Below are positions 26,679 through 35,655 of a DNA stretch of 64,000 bases, piece by piece. Numbering within the stretch: the first letter of the stretch is position 1; each line of letters opens with the position of its first letter. A program made the position numbers and the translations under genes. Location of the stretch: the NCBI GenBank assembly GCA_963771845.1, contig CAVYVC010000003.1, positions 30,368 to 94,367 of the forward strand, in the 5' to 3' direction. This DNA comes from VAZQ01 sp963771845. Lineage in GTDB: Bacteria; Pseudomonadota; Alphaproteobacteria; Rhizobiales; Xanthobacteraceae. The notes under the pieces were generated by a model. The model had not been told where the DNA came from and searched no databases. It saw only the letters and a list, made by a program, of their open reading frames with translations.

Positions 26679-27661
26679 ATGCGACGACGCGATTTCATTG
26701 GCGGAGTTGCAGGCATATCTTCTGCCTGGCCCTTCGACGAGGCGCGTTCGGCGCCCTCATCAAAGGTGCCCATCATCGGATACTTAGGCGCAGCGACTCT
26801 TTCGGTCACGAGCGAATGGGTGGCCGCCTTTGTGCAGCGATTGCGGGAACTTGGTTGGATCGACGGACATACTGTAGCCATCGAGTATCGCTGGGCAGAA
26901 GGGCGAAGCGAAAGTTATGCCGCGATAGCGGTGGAGTTCATGCGGCTGAATGTGGATGTCATTTTCACCTCGGGAACGCCGGCCGTTCTTGCATCAAAAC
27001 GGGCGACATCGGTTATTCCGATTGTCTTTGCGGCTGCGGGCGACCCTGTTGGTAATGGCCTTGTCGCCAGCCTCGCGCGACCGGGCGGTAACATCACTGG
27101 CCTGTCTCTCATGAACCCCGATCTCGCGAGCAAGCAAGTTGAGCTATTGCGCGAGGTTATCCCTGATCTCCACCGGTTAGCGATCTTGTTCAATGTCGCG
27201 AATCCCATCGCTGCGCAGATCATTCGCGAGGTTCAGGCTGCGGCGAGGACAATTGGCCTTCAGGTAGCGACGCTCGAAATCAAACGAGCTAACGATATCG
27301 GTTTCGCTTTCGAGAAATTCAAAGGTCCTGCGGCCGCCCTTTATGTTCTTAACGACCCGCTTATAAACACCCACCGTGTTCGAATTAACACTCTGGCGCT
27401 CGCAGCACGACTGCCGACGATTTATCCTCAACGCGATACGTTGAAGCAGGAGCTATGATGTCGTATGGACCAAAGTTTCCGCACTTATGGCGGCGGGCGG
27501 GAGATTATGTCGACAAGATTTTGCGCGGGGCGAAACCGGCGGATATCCCGGTCGAGCAACCTACCGAATTCGAGCTGGTCATCAATCTCACAACCGCTAA
27601 GGCGCTCGGCTTAACGGTGCCGCCGACGCTGCTCGCTCGCGCCGACGAGGTGATTGAGTAA
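26679..27661 (+). pseudogene. ABC substrate-binding protein (PF04392 type), one frameshift
   Basis: Array member 1. From the ATG at 26679: Tat-like MRRRDFIGGVAG, VPIIGYLGAATL, AIEYRWAEGRSE, IPIVFAAAGDPVGNGLV and ARPGGNITGLS. At about 27435 a base is missing, so CAACGCGATACG should have been CAACGCGATTACG. The other frame then restores VEAGAMMSYG and ends with the family tail LLARADEVIE at 27661. Full length would be about 327 residues. The upstream sequence (CAATTTCCTGATTTGAT, GGGAAGGCA) is also found before array member 2. Confidence 0.85.
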
Positions 27662-27870
27662 AGTTGGGTTCCTACACGCTCGTGTTGCTGCATCTGCTCA
27701 CGGCAGCTATTGGCACCAGGCCGAAGTGCCCGGATGTCCGTGATTACGGAAAGTCTTGGAGGGTAAGCAGACCTTACTACAGCATCCTCTGCACCGCCGA
27801 GTTTGACCCCAAGCCGGTCAGTGTTCGCATATCGGGACGTTACGGAATATCGGCGGTAGCGGTGTTGGCC

Positions 27871-28851
27871 TTACCCCGCCTTGATGCCGGCAGCGCGGAT
27901 CACCTTGGCCCACTTCTCGGTTTCGTCAGTGATAAACTTGGCGAAATCACCGGGCGAGATCACGAATGGTATGGCGCCAAAGTCGGCGATTCGCACTTTG
28001 ATTTTGGGATCGACGAGGCCCGCATTGATCTCGTTGTTGAGCTTGTTGATGATTTCCGCAGATGTGTTCTTGGGAGCGCCGAGACCAACCAAAAAGGTTG
28101 CTTCATAGCCCGGCAGGAATTCGCCGATGGTTGGGAGGTCTGGTAGCGCCTCCGAACGCATGGCCGAAGTTACGGCCAGCGCGCGGAGTTTGCCAGACCT
28201 GACGTACTCGATCGCCGGTGGCGTGGTGGCAAATATCGCCTGCAGCTGTCCGCCGATGAGGTCGGTCAGCGCCGGCGCCAAACCGCGATAAGGCACATGG
28301 ACCAGATCAACTCCCGCCATCACCTTGAACAGTTCCGGAGCCATGTGAGCCATGGTGCCGATGCCGGCCGATCCAAAGGCGACCTTGCCGGGGTTCGCCT
28401 TGGCATAGGCGATGAATTCCGGAACCGTCTTGGCCGGAAACGATGGATGCACCACCAGCACATGCGGCCCGCGGGCGATGCCCGCGACCAGCGCAATGTC
28501 ACGGAGGAAAACATAATTGAGCTTGTCATTGAGGGTCGCGTTGATGATGTCGGGCGAGCCGCAAGCCAGAAGCGTGTAACCGTCCGGCGGCGCACTAACG
28601 ACCGCCTCGGCGGCCAGAATGCCGCCAGCGCCCACACGGTTTTCGACGACGAATTGCTGCCCGAGCCGCTCCGACAGCCATTGACCGATCAGACGCGCAA
28701 CGATGTCGCCCGCGCTGCCGGGGGCCAAGCCGAAGACGATGCGCACTGGCTTCGACGGATACGCTTGCGCCCAGCCGTGGCCTGTGAGGGCCGGCAGCGC
28801 AGCAGCACCCGCGGCCAGATGCAGGAATTGTCTTCGGTGGGGAAGTTTCAT
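27871..28851 (-). CDS. TctC/Bug-family tripartite tricarboxylate transporter binding protein
   Basis: 326 residues starting at the ATG at 28851 (MKLPHRRQ). A signal region (FLHLAAGAAALPAL) is followed by AYPSKPVRIVFGLAPGSAGD, FVVENRVGAGGILAAEAV, PDGYTLLACGS, HVPYRGLAPALTDLIGGQ and ALPDLPTIGEFLPGYEA, the full set of Bug-family landmarks. These proteins bind carboxylates or other organic acids in the periplasm; most genomes of this group have many with no matching TctAB permease, as here. It faces the next binding protein, sharing an upstream region of 169 bp. Confidence 0.9.
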   Translation of the reverse strand: MKLPHRRQFLHLAAGAAALPALTGHGWAQAYPSKPVRIVFGLAPGSAGDIVARLIGQWLSERLGQQFVVENRVGAGGILAAEAVVSAPPDGYTLLACGSPDIINATLNDKLNYVFLRDIALVAGIARGPHVLVVHPSFPAKTVPEFIAYAKANPGKVAFGSAGIGTMAHMAPELFKVMAGVDLVHVPYRGLAPALTDLIGGQLQAIFATTPPAIEYVRSGKLRALAVTSAMRSEALPDLPTIGEFLPGYEATFLVGLGAPKNTSAEIINKLNNEINAGLVDPKIKVRIADFGAIPFVISPGDFAKFITDETEKWAKVIRAAGIKAG

Positions 28852-29020
28852 TCCAGTCCCTCCGTGGACTCCGATGGGACGGATACGAATAGATAGTCCC
28901 TTACCTGAGATTGCGGAAGGGGGCATGACCATCGAACCCCATTTCGCTGGGCGCAAATTCCTGATTTGATGGCCTGCGTTGCAGACTCATGCTGACATGA
29001 TCTTGCGCCTCGGGAAGGCA

Positions 29021-30013
29021 ATGCGACGACGTGATTTCATTACAGGAATTGCAGGATCAGCAGCCGCGTGGCCGCTCGCGGCGCGCTCGCAGCAACCTGA
29101 CCGGATGCGGCTGGTCGGCGTGCTGATGAGTTATGCCGAGAACGACTCGGAAGCCCAGGCTTGGGTCGCGGCGTTCCGGGAGGGACTCCAGAAGCTTGGG
29201 TGGACGGAGGGCCGCAACATCCGGTTCGACACTCGCTGGGCGGCGTCCAACGCGGAGGCGATGCAACGGTTCGCGCAGGAACTCGTCGCACTGCAGCCCG
29301 ACCTTATTCTTTCGCAAGTCACCCCCACCACCGCGGCGCTGCTGCAACAGACACGCACCATTCCCATCGTTTTCGCGATGGTTGCCGATCCAGTCGCCAG
29401 CGGTTTCGTCGCGAGCCTGTCGCGGCCGGGCGGCCACGTCACCGGTTTCGCCACGTTAGAGGGCTCGCTGGGCGGCAAGTGGCTGGAGCTGCTTAAGGAG
29501 ATCGCGCCGCGCGTCGCCAGGGTCGCGATGCTGTTCGACCCGGCAATGGCGACATTTGCTGAAATTTACCTGAACCCCTTCAATGCCGCTGCTGCATCTT
29601 TCGGCCTAGAGGCGATCGCGGCGCCCGTTCACGACACGTCCGAGCCCGAATCCGTTGTTGCCGCACAGGCTCGCGAGTCGAATAGTGGCTTGGTCGTGAT
29701 GCCGGATTCCTTCTTTAACGTCCATCGCGCGGAGATTACATTGCTGGCTGCTCGCTACCGTCTCCCGGCTGTCTATCCGTACCGTCAATTCACTGAACTC
29801 GGCGGCCTGCTGTCCTACGGATTTGACCGGCTCGATAATTTTCGGCGCGCGGCCGGCTATGTCGATCGCATCCTCAAGGGCGAGAAACCGGCCGACCTGC
29901 CGGTGCAGGCGCCGACCAAGTACGAGTTGGTGGTCAATCTTAAGACTGCCAAGACGCTCGGACTCGACGTGCCTTTCCTTCTCCAACAGCGCGCCGATGA
30001 GGTGATCGAGTAG
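29021..30013 (+). CDS. ABC substrate-binding protein (PF04392 type)
   Basis: Array member 2, intact: MRRRDFITGIAGSAAAWPLA signal, RLVGVLMSYAENDSEA, FDTRWAASNAEAM, VFAMVADPVASGFVASLS, RPGGHVTGFATLEG, and the tail LLQQRADEVIE. 330 residues. Leader shares CGCAAATTCCTGATTTGAT and GGGAAGGCA with member 1, so the two arose by duplication. A group II intron begins right after its TAG stop. Confidence 0.88.
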   Translation: MRRRDFITGIAGSAAAWPLAARSQQPDRMRLVGVLMSYAENDSEAQAWVAAFREGLQKLGWTEGRNIRFDTRWAASNAEAMQRFAQELVALQPDLILSQVTPTTAALLQQTRTIPIVFAMVADPVASGFVASLSRPGGHVTGFATLEGSLGGKWLELLKEIAPRVARVAMLFDPAMATFAEIYLNPFNAAAASFGLEAIAAPVHDTSEPESVVAAQARESNSGLVVMPDSFFNVHRAEITLLAARYRLPAVYPYRQFTELGGLLSYGFDRLDNFRRAAGYVDRILKGEKPADLPVQAPTKYELVVNLKTAKTLGLDVPFLLQQRADEVIE

Positions 30014-31958
30014 GTGCGCCAGCTGCAAGCTGGTGCGATCCAGCCGGTGCAAGTCCGGCCCAAGTAAGGGGTAGCGTCCGCTTGGTAGCGAGTGTTGCGT
30101 GGCCACTGGCGACAGTGGTCGCGAAGCGTACACAGCGATTGCATGGGGTATGGGATTGAGCCACGAAAGATCAGATATCGCAGGGGCCGAGAGTTTCTAT
30201 TCGCTCGAAGGCAACATGTGCGGCACCGCTACGCGAGGTGCTGACGCCCTGCCGGGGTCGAAGGCCACATCACGTGCAAAGGGATCGCATCGGAAGCTGG
30301 GAGGTCTCGTGTTTGGCCGTCGTCGTGGCGTGCTGTGTGCCGAGTACGGTGGTCCGCATCGGGAAGGCGAGGAGCCGTAGCCGATGATGCACGGACACGA
30401 GAAGTCGGACCCTGCCATAGTAGCTGAGAAGCCGGCGAACAAAGCGAACGAGCCCGCGGCGGAAGCATCTGCGTGGGCAAGCGCGGCGGAGCCGGGGGAG
30501 CCAAGGGCGGGGACCGAGGGGAATGCGGACCAGCAAAGCACGTGCCGGGCGCAGAGCCGGGAAAGCGTGTCACAGGCGCTGGACCGCATACGGAGAGTCG
30601 CAAGGGAAAGGAAGAAGGAGAGGTTCATCGCGCTCTTTCACCACATCACCATCGAGCTGCTCGAAGAGGCGTTCTACGAACTCAAGGAGGACGCAGCTCC
30701 GGGCGTGGATCGATTGACGTGGACAGACTACGAGGCAGAACTCGAGCGCAATCTCGAGGACTTGCACGATCGGGTCCATCGGAGAGCGTACCGGGCACTG
30801 CCGTCGCGGCGGGTCTACATACCCAAACCGGACGGTCGGCAGCGCCCGCTCGCGGTCGCGGCCCTGGAGGACAAGATCGTCCAACGGGCGGTGGTCGCGC
30901 TGCTGAACGCGATCTTTGACGAGGACTTCCTCGGCATATCGTACGGGTTCCGGCCAGGGCGCGGCACGCATGACGCGCTGGACGCGCTCTGCGTCGGAAT
31001 CCACAGCAAGAAGGTGAGCTTCATACTGGACGCCGACATCCAATCGTTCTTCGACACGGTGAACCAGGAATGGCTCATCCGGTTCGTGGAGCATCGGATT
31101 GGCGACCGGCGCATCATCCGCCTGATCCGCAAATGGCTCAAGGCGGGCGTCATGGAAAACGGGGTGGTGACCGTCAGTGAGCGGGGGACGGGGCAAGGCG
31201 CGGTGATCTCGCCGCTCCTGGCCAACATCTACCTGCACTACGTGCTCGACCTCTGGGCCAACCGCTGGCGACAGCGTGAGGTCACCGGCGACATGATCAT
31301 CGTGCGCTACGCCGACGACTTCATCGTCGGGTTCCAGCACGACAGCGACGCCCGGCGCTTCCTGGACGAGATGCGTGAGCGGTTAAAGAAGTTTGCGCTG
31401 ACACTGCATCCCGAGAAGACCCGGCTCATTGAGTTCGGACGCTTTGCGGCGGAACGCCGCCAGCGGCGCGGGCTCGGCAAACCGGAGACCTTCAACTTCC
31501 TGGGCTTCACCTTCATCTGCGGCAAGAACTCGGTCGGGCAAATTCCAGATCAAACGGAAAACCCGACGGGACCGCATGCGCGCGAAGCTCAAGAGGCTCA
31601 AAGAGGAGATGTGGCGGCGCATGCATCAGCCAATTCCCGCTCAGGGAAAGTGGCTGTGGTATGTGGTCAACGGCTACTTCAACTATCACGCAGTGCCCAC
31701 CAATGCGCGAGCACTGGGTGTGTTCCGGCATCACGTGATCGACCTCTGGCGGCGCACGCTGCGGCGTCGCAGTCAGAAGGCGCGGATCACGTGGGCGCGG
31801 ATGACGCAGCTGGCGGACGACTGGCTTCCAAAACCGATCATACTTCATCCCTGGCCAAGCGATCGATTTGCCGTCACACACCCGAGGTGGGAGCCGTATG
31901 CGGGAAAGCCGCACGTACGGTTCTGTGCGGGGGGGCGCGAGGTAACTCGCGTCCCTAC
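30014..31958 (+). mobile_element. Group II intron
   Basis: The 5' end reads GTGCGCCAGCTGCAAGCTGG, the typical GUGYG start, immediately after the stop codon of the previous gene. A reverse transcriptase lies inside, and a catalytic domain V hairpin is at 31891-31923, followed by a domain VI-like hairpin (GGCGCGAGGTAACTCGCG) and a CCCTAC end near 31958. The 3' exon reads on as GATGTTGTTTGCTGCACTGC, almost the same as the sequence after the last array gene at about 34163, so the intron split a shared downstream segment. The exact 3' end is an estimate. Confidence 0.85.
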
Positions 31959-31989
31959 CGCGTCCGATGTTGTTTGCTGCACTGCATGA
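30384..31989 (+). pseudogene. ltrA: Group II intron reverse transcriptase/maturase, one frameshift
   Basis: The RT domain has KPDGRQRPLAVAALEDKIV, SYGFRPGRGTHDALDAL, DIQSFFDTVN, GTGQGAVISPLLANIYLH, the active-site box IVRYADDFIVGF and ETFNFLGFTF. Near 31527 one extra A shifts the frame; the other frame goes on with KFQIKRKTRRDRMRAKLKRL and domain X (GYFNYHAVPTNARALGVFR). No HNH endonuclease domain follows. The end of the coding frame overlaps domain V. With the shift, maturase and retrohoming function would be lost unless it is a sequencing error. Confidence 0.85.
31891..31923 (+). ncRNA. Group II intron domain V (catalytic hairpin)
   Basis: GAGCCGTA pairs with TACGGTTC to give 8 bp, then a TGCGG/CCGCA stem with a GAAA-type loop and a two-base CG bulge. 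This is the catalytic core hairpin of group II introns and is intact here. Confidence 0.85.
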
Positions 31990-32207
31990 GTCCGGTCCTG
32001 GCGCGACCCGGAAGCGCTTGGCTGCGCGAATCGATTCCGCTAACTGGGGTGAAGCGGACAGCAATGCTGCGGCGTGGTAATGCGGGCTTTTGACCCAACT
32101 CCGACATTGGCTATGCACTGCGGCAATGGTTTTGATGCCCGATTTGAGCCCTATCAAAGCACTCGTTTGAGGCGTTAGGATGCCGTCTCCTGAGCTTGGG
32201 GGAGGAA

Positions 32208-33191
32208 ATGCAACGGCGCGAGCTCATCAGGCTTTTCGGCGGCGCGGCGACGGCATGGCCGCTCGGGGCAAATGCGCAGCAATCCAGCAGGCTCTTTCGG
32301 CTCGGCTTCCTGGGTCAGACCCTCAACAACCTGGCGGCGATCGAGCCATACGAGGCCTTCCGCACACAGCTGGCGGAGCTCGGCTTCCGCGAAGGTCACA
32401 ACGTCACCATTGACCATCGGGCCCTGGAAGATCCGCGCGGCCCTTTCGTCGTGGTAGCGGAGTTGATGCGCTCGCCGCCGGATTTGATCGTCACCACCGG
32501 GCCTGAAACTTCGTTGCAAGCGGTCGTGGGCGCGAGCGGCTTCATTCCGGTTGTTATGATTGCCGTCAATTTCGATCCGCTGGCCCGGGGCTATATCCCC
32601 AGCCTGGCGCGGCCGGGCGGCAACATCACCGGTATGGTGTTCCAACAAGTGGAGCTGGCGCAGAAGCAGGTCGAGCTGCTGACCCAGGCATTTCCCGACA
32701 GAAACCGGTTGGCCATGCTATTTGATGCCCAATCGGCCGACCAGTTCAGTGCCGCCGAGCGAGCTGCGAAGACGCTGAACCTGCAGGTGCAAGCGCTGCG
32801 GCTTGAAAATCCCTCCTACGACTTCGAGGGCGCATTTCGTGACGCTTCATCGGGCGGCGCGCAGATGATGCTCGTTCTGTCCAGCCCCTTCTTCCTGGCG
32901 CATCTGGCCCGGGTCATCGAACTGGCGAACACGCAGCGCCTGCCCTCCATGTTCATTGCAAAACATTGGGCCCGTGCGGGCGGGCTCATGTCCTATGGGG
33001 CCGATTTTCAGCTGATGTATCGGCGGGCCGCCGACTACGTGGCAAAGATTCTAAAGGGCACGAAGGCTGCCGACCTGCCGGTCGAGCAGGCCACGAAGTT
33101 CGAGCTGGTCGTCAACCTCAAGACCGCCAAGGCGATCGGCATTGAGCTGCCGACAGCGATCCTGCTGCGCGCCGACGAGGTGATCGAGTGA
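32208..33191 (+). CDS. ABC substrate-binding protein (PF04392 type)
   Basis: Array member 3. Start ATG at 32208 with GGGGGAGG just upstream. MQRRELIRLFGGAATAWPLG signal, RLGFLGQTLNNLA, ALEDPRGPFVVVAELMR, VNFDPLARGYIPSLARPGG, and tail AILLRADEVIE. 327 residues. Overlaps the next gene by 4 bp (GTGA), so members 3 and 4 are coupled. Confidence 0.9.
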   Translation: MQRRELIRLFGGAATAWPLGANAQQSSRLFRLGFLGQTLNNLAAIEPYEAFRTQLAELGFREGHNVTIDHRALEDPRGPFVVVAELMRSPPDLIVTTGPETSLQAVVGASGFIPVVMIAVNFDPLARGYIPSLARPGGNITGMVFQQVELAQKQVELLTQAFPDRNRLAMLFDAQSADQFSAAERAAKTLNLQVQALRLENPSYDFEGAFRDASSGGAQMMLVLSSPFFLAHLARVIELANTQRLPSMFIAKHWARAGGLMSYGADFQLMYRRAADYVAKILKGTKAADLPVEQATKFELVVNLKTAKAIGIELPTAILLRADEVIE

Positions 33192-34162
33192 GAAGGCGCG
33201 AGTTCATCACGCTGGTCGGCGGCGCGGCGACGTGGCCGCTCGCGGCGCATGCGCAGAAGCCGCCGATGCCGGTGATCGGGTTCCTCCGCAGCACTTCGCT
33301 CGCCGACTCAACGGCCTTCGTGACCGCCTTCCGGCAGGGCCTAAAGGAAACCGGCTACGTCGAGGGCCAGAACGTAGCGATTGAATACCGCTGGGCAGAA
33401 AATGACCGCGATCGTTTGCCATCTCTCGTAGTTGATTTGATTCGCCAGCGGGTCGCTGTGATCGTCGCAAATGTCATTGCAGCAGTCCCGGCCAAGGCCG
33501 CAACCACAACGGTGCCGATCGTCTTCGTGACCGGGAGCGACCCAGTCCAGGACGGCCTTGTCACCAGCCTCAACCGGCCGGGCGGCAACGTCACGGGCGT
33601 GGTCTTTATCACTGGCCTACTGGGGGCGAAGCGATTAGAACTGCTGCGCCAAGTCGTGCCTAAGGCTACAACGATTGCCGTGCTGGTGAATCCGCACAGT
33701 CCTGAAACCGAGGCGGAGCGAAGCGACGTGCAGGCTGCGGCGCAAACGATTGGGCAGCAACTCATCGTGCTTGAAGTCGGCAGCGACCGCGACATCGAGA
33801 CGGCTTTTGCAACATTCGTCCAGCACGGGGTCGGTGCGCTACTCGTCGGTAGCGGCCCGTTCTTGACGTCGCATCGGGAACAGCTGGTCGCGCTGGCAGC
33901 CCAACATGCGATTCCCGCCTTCTATCCCTTGCGCGAGTTCGTCGCTGCGGGTGGCCTGATGAGCTACGGAACCAGCATCACCGATGCCTATCGCCAGGCC
34001 GGTGTCTATACAGGGCGGGTTCTCAAGGGCGAGAAGCCAAGCGATTTGCCGGTCATGCGGTCGACTAAATTCGAGTTCGTCGTCAACCTCAAGACCGCCA
34101 AGGCGCTCGGCCTCGCCATCCCGCCGGGCATGCTTGCGATTGCCGACGAGGTGATCGAATGA
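33188..34162 (+). CDS. ABC substrate-binding protein (PF04392 type)
   Basis: Array member 4, 324 residues from a GTG at 33188. MRRREFITLVGGAATWPLA signal, PVIGFLRSTSLADSTAF, AIEYRWAENDRDRLP, IVFVTGSDPVQDGLVTSL, NRPGGNVTGVVFITGLLGA, and tail MLAIADEVIE. Translation is coupled to member 3. There is no membrane or ATP-binding component near the array, so its partner transporter must be elsewhere or these proteins act as sensors or scavengers. Confidence 0.9.
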   Translation: MRRREFITLVGGAATWPLAAHAQKPPMPVIGFLRSTSLADSTAFVTAFRQGLKETGYVEGQNVAIEYRWAENDRDRLPSLVVDLIRQRVAVIVANVIAAVPAKAATTTVPIVFVTGSDPVQDGLVTSLNRPGGNVTGVVFITGLLGAKRLELLRQVVPKATTIAVLVNPHSPETEAERSDVQAAAQTIGQQLIVLEVGSDRDIETAFATFVQHGVGALLVGSGPFLTSHREQLVALAAQHAIPAFYPLREFVAAGGLMSYGTSITDAYRQAGVYTGRVLKGEKPSDLPVMRSTKFEFVVNLKTAKALGLAIPPGMLAIADEVIE

Positions 34163-34213
34163 TGCTAGTCTTGCTGCACTGCATGAGTTAGCTTCTGATG
34201 GCACAAAGCGGCG

Positions 34214-34306
34214 GTAATATCTCCCACCGAGTTTTGGTCCGCTATCGGGACCATTGCGGATGTGCAGCGGGGTGCTCGGCAAGATTTTTCCGGGGCGGCG
34301 CAAAGC
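34214..34306 (-). repeat. Dispersed repeat, copy A (matches 61957-62038, opposite strand)
   Basis: Read on the minus strand, CTTTGCGCCGCCCCGG, then ATCCGCAATGGTCCCGATAG and CGGAC.AAAA.TCGG align with 61957-62038 on the plus strand with a few changes and one gap. It holds a TCCGC/GCGGA pairing. It has no coding potential. The copy at 62 kb lies next to serine recombinase remnants. Confidence 0.6.
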
Positions 34307-34461
34307 ATGCGGTAACTTGATTGGTTGTGGTCGGCGTCCCGAGCCGACGAGTTGATTGCATCCTGAAAGCCTGATTGATGGCTCATGCGGGACTGGTTCA
34401 TTGAGCGCGAATGTGCCCCCCATTTGCCTCCACAGCCGCTACTTCTTTCTGCGAAATGGAG

Positions 34462-34485
34462 AAGGGCCGCCTTGCGGCAGCCCTT
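34462..34485 (-). terminator. GCAA-loop hairpin downstream of the 25-codon ORF
   Basis: On the minus strand AAGGGCTGCC, loop GCAA, GGCGGCCCTT: a 10-bp stem with one G-T pair, 43 bp beyond the stop of the small ORF. No long T run follows, so it may be a processing or stability hairpin instead of a strong terminator. Confidence 0.5.
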
Positions 34486-34527
34486 CCATTGTCGAGCCGT
34501 GCTCCGGCAAAAGCCGTGCAACGCCGC

Positions 34528-34605
34528 TCAGGCGTCGAGGACCCCTGGAGAGGCAAGGATCCAGCTCACGGATGCCGGCAAACGCGGCGATTGACAATGA
34601 GACAC
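34528..34605 (-). CDS. 25-codon ORF with an extreme Shine-Dalgarno sequence
   Basis: Minus strand GTG at 34605-34603 opens a 25-residue frame (MSHCQSPRLPASV, then SWILASPGVLDA) ending at TGA 34528. The 16 bases AAAGGAGGTGATCCAG at 34605-34620 are complementary to the 3' end of 16S rRNA over their full length, with GGAGG seven bases from the GTG. A stem (GGGCCTA/TAGGCCC) lies upstream and a GCAA hairpin downstream, so the whole could be a short leader or independent small mRNA. No homologue is recognised. It may be a real micropeptide gene or a ribosome-binding decoy. Confidence 0.45.
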   Translation of the reverse strand: MSHCQSPRLPASVSWILASPGVLDA

Positions 34606-34880
34606 TGGATCACCTCCTTTCATTCACGGGCCTAGCTTTGGCAGCCCTAGGTAGGCCCGCTTGCTTCGTTTCGACGTAGGCGGAGGCAACGGCTGCCGGG
34701 ACGCTGCCTTGCGGGGCCATGGCGCCTCACCCCTGATCGCCACGAATCCGCGCACCCTCTATAGCACGGTTCGCAGCAAAACCAGCATCAACGCCACGTC
34801 ATTGCGGGGACCGGGCGCATCGCGGCAACCCGGAAACCATATCCACGGCCGGCGTTTATGGATCCCGGGTTCGTCCCACC

Positions 34881-34904
34881 CCAAGCCGGCTGTTGCCGGC
34901 TTGG
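34881..34904 (-). terminator. Perfect 10-bp hairpin between the small ORF region and the ParB-like gene
   Basis: CCAAGCCGGC and GCCGGCTTGG around a TGTT loop. It is 64 bp beyond the stop of the ParB-like gene on the minus strand. Symmetric, so it could work for either strand; a second weaker stem follows at about 34920-34941. Confidence 0.5.
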
Positions 34905-34967
34905 GCACTTTAAGTTGCCGATCCCGGGTTTACCCGAGATCGGCCGACGCCCCGGGATGACATTGCA

Positions 34968-35216
34968 TCAGTGCCTTCGTGCCTGCACCAGATAGCCAAA
35001 AATAGTGGCTTCTCCGAGCTGCTTGCAGGCTTCCAGCCGATGCAGCCCTTCGACCAACACGAACCGCTCGCCATCCTTGCGCACCAGAATCGGCACCTGC
35101 TGGCCCACCTGCAATATGCTTTCGGCAATCTCCTGTGCCTTCTTGGGATCGAGCGTCGCCCTGCGCTTTGCCGGCACATAGATGCTTGCGATTGGAAACG
35201 TCTCCCGCTTCATCAT
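34968..35216 (-). CDS. ParB N-terminal-domain-like small protein
   Basis: 82 residues that make up a single ParB/Srx-like nuclease domain: FPIASIYVPAKRRATLDP, AQEIAESILQVGQQVPILV, FVLVEGLHRLEACKQLGE. The GLHRLEA motif equals the GEHRxxA box that binds CTP or nucleic acid in ParB and related proteins. No DNA-binding HTH half follows, so it is not a chromosome-partition ParB. A ParA-like ATPase gene lies 1.4 kb away but on the other strand with two genes in between. Confidence 0.8.
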   Translation of the reverse strand: MMKRETFPIASIYVPAKRRATLDPKKAQEIAESILQVGQQVPILVRKDGERFVLVEGLHRLEACKQLGEATIFGYLVQARRH

Positions 35217-35317
35217 GGAACTGGAATCCTTGGGCGCGCCTCACCGCCCAGCAGCGCGGTGGCTTTTCACGCCCGGTCCCCCCATATGTTGCGCAGCCCC
35301 TTGGCTGGATGCAACCC

Positions 35318-35629
35318 ATGTCACAACCGCTTGTCGTCTCCATCCCGCATCGCCTCGGCCGGGAGGAGGCAGTCCGCCGGATCAAATCGGGGCTTGCGGC
35401 CGCGCGGACGAATTATTCGATGTTCGTCAATATCCACGAGGAAAGCTGGGAAGGCGATCGTCTCCATTTCAGTCTGGGCATGCTTGGACAGACCGCGTCG
35501 GGGCTGATGGACTTTGCCGACGATCACGTTCGGCTTGAAGTGCAGCTCCCCTGGCTGCTTGCAAAGATCGCGGAAAGGCTCACGCCGGCGATCCGGCGAC
35601 AGACCACGCTGATGCTGGAGAAAAAGTAA
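35318..35629 (+). CDS. Polyhydroxyalkanoate granule-associated (PHA_gran_rgn-like) protein
   Basis: 103 residues starting at ATG 35318. VVSIPHRLGREEAVRRI, then FSLGMLGQTASGLMDFADDH and LEVQLPWLLAKIAERL, match the small family annotated as polyhydroxyalkanoic acid system proteins, which is also found without PHA genes. The start was chosen because upstream codons have no coding pattern. It is 26 bp before the EamA transporter. Confidence 0.75.
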   Translation: MSQPLVVSIPHRLGREEAVRRIKSGLAAARTNYSMFVNIHEESWEGDRLHFSLGMLGQTASGLMDFADDHVRLEVQLPWLLAKIAERLTPAIRRQTTLMLEKK

Positions 35630-35655
35630 GCGACCCTCTGATCGAGACCCATCAT

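Noticed and set aside
34601..34621. CTGGATCACCTCCTTTC as a 16S rRNA 3' fragment
   Set aside because: Identity stops at 17 bases on both sides and the upstream 16S helix 45 is absent; the minus-strand reading as a ribosome-binding site with a well-spaced GTG explains it better.
34356..34679. 107-codon plus-strand frame (LLSFTGLALAALGRPACF)
   Set aside because: It runs opposite the small ORF and through its hairpin, has no ribosome-binding site and no known relative.
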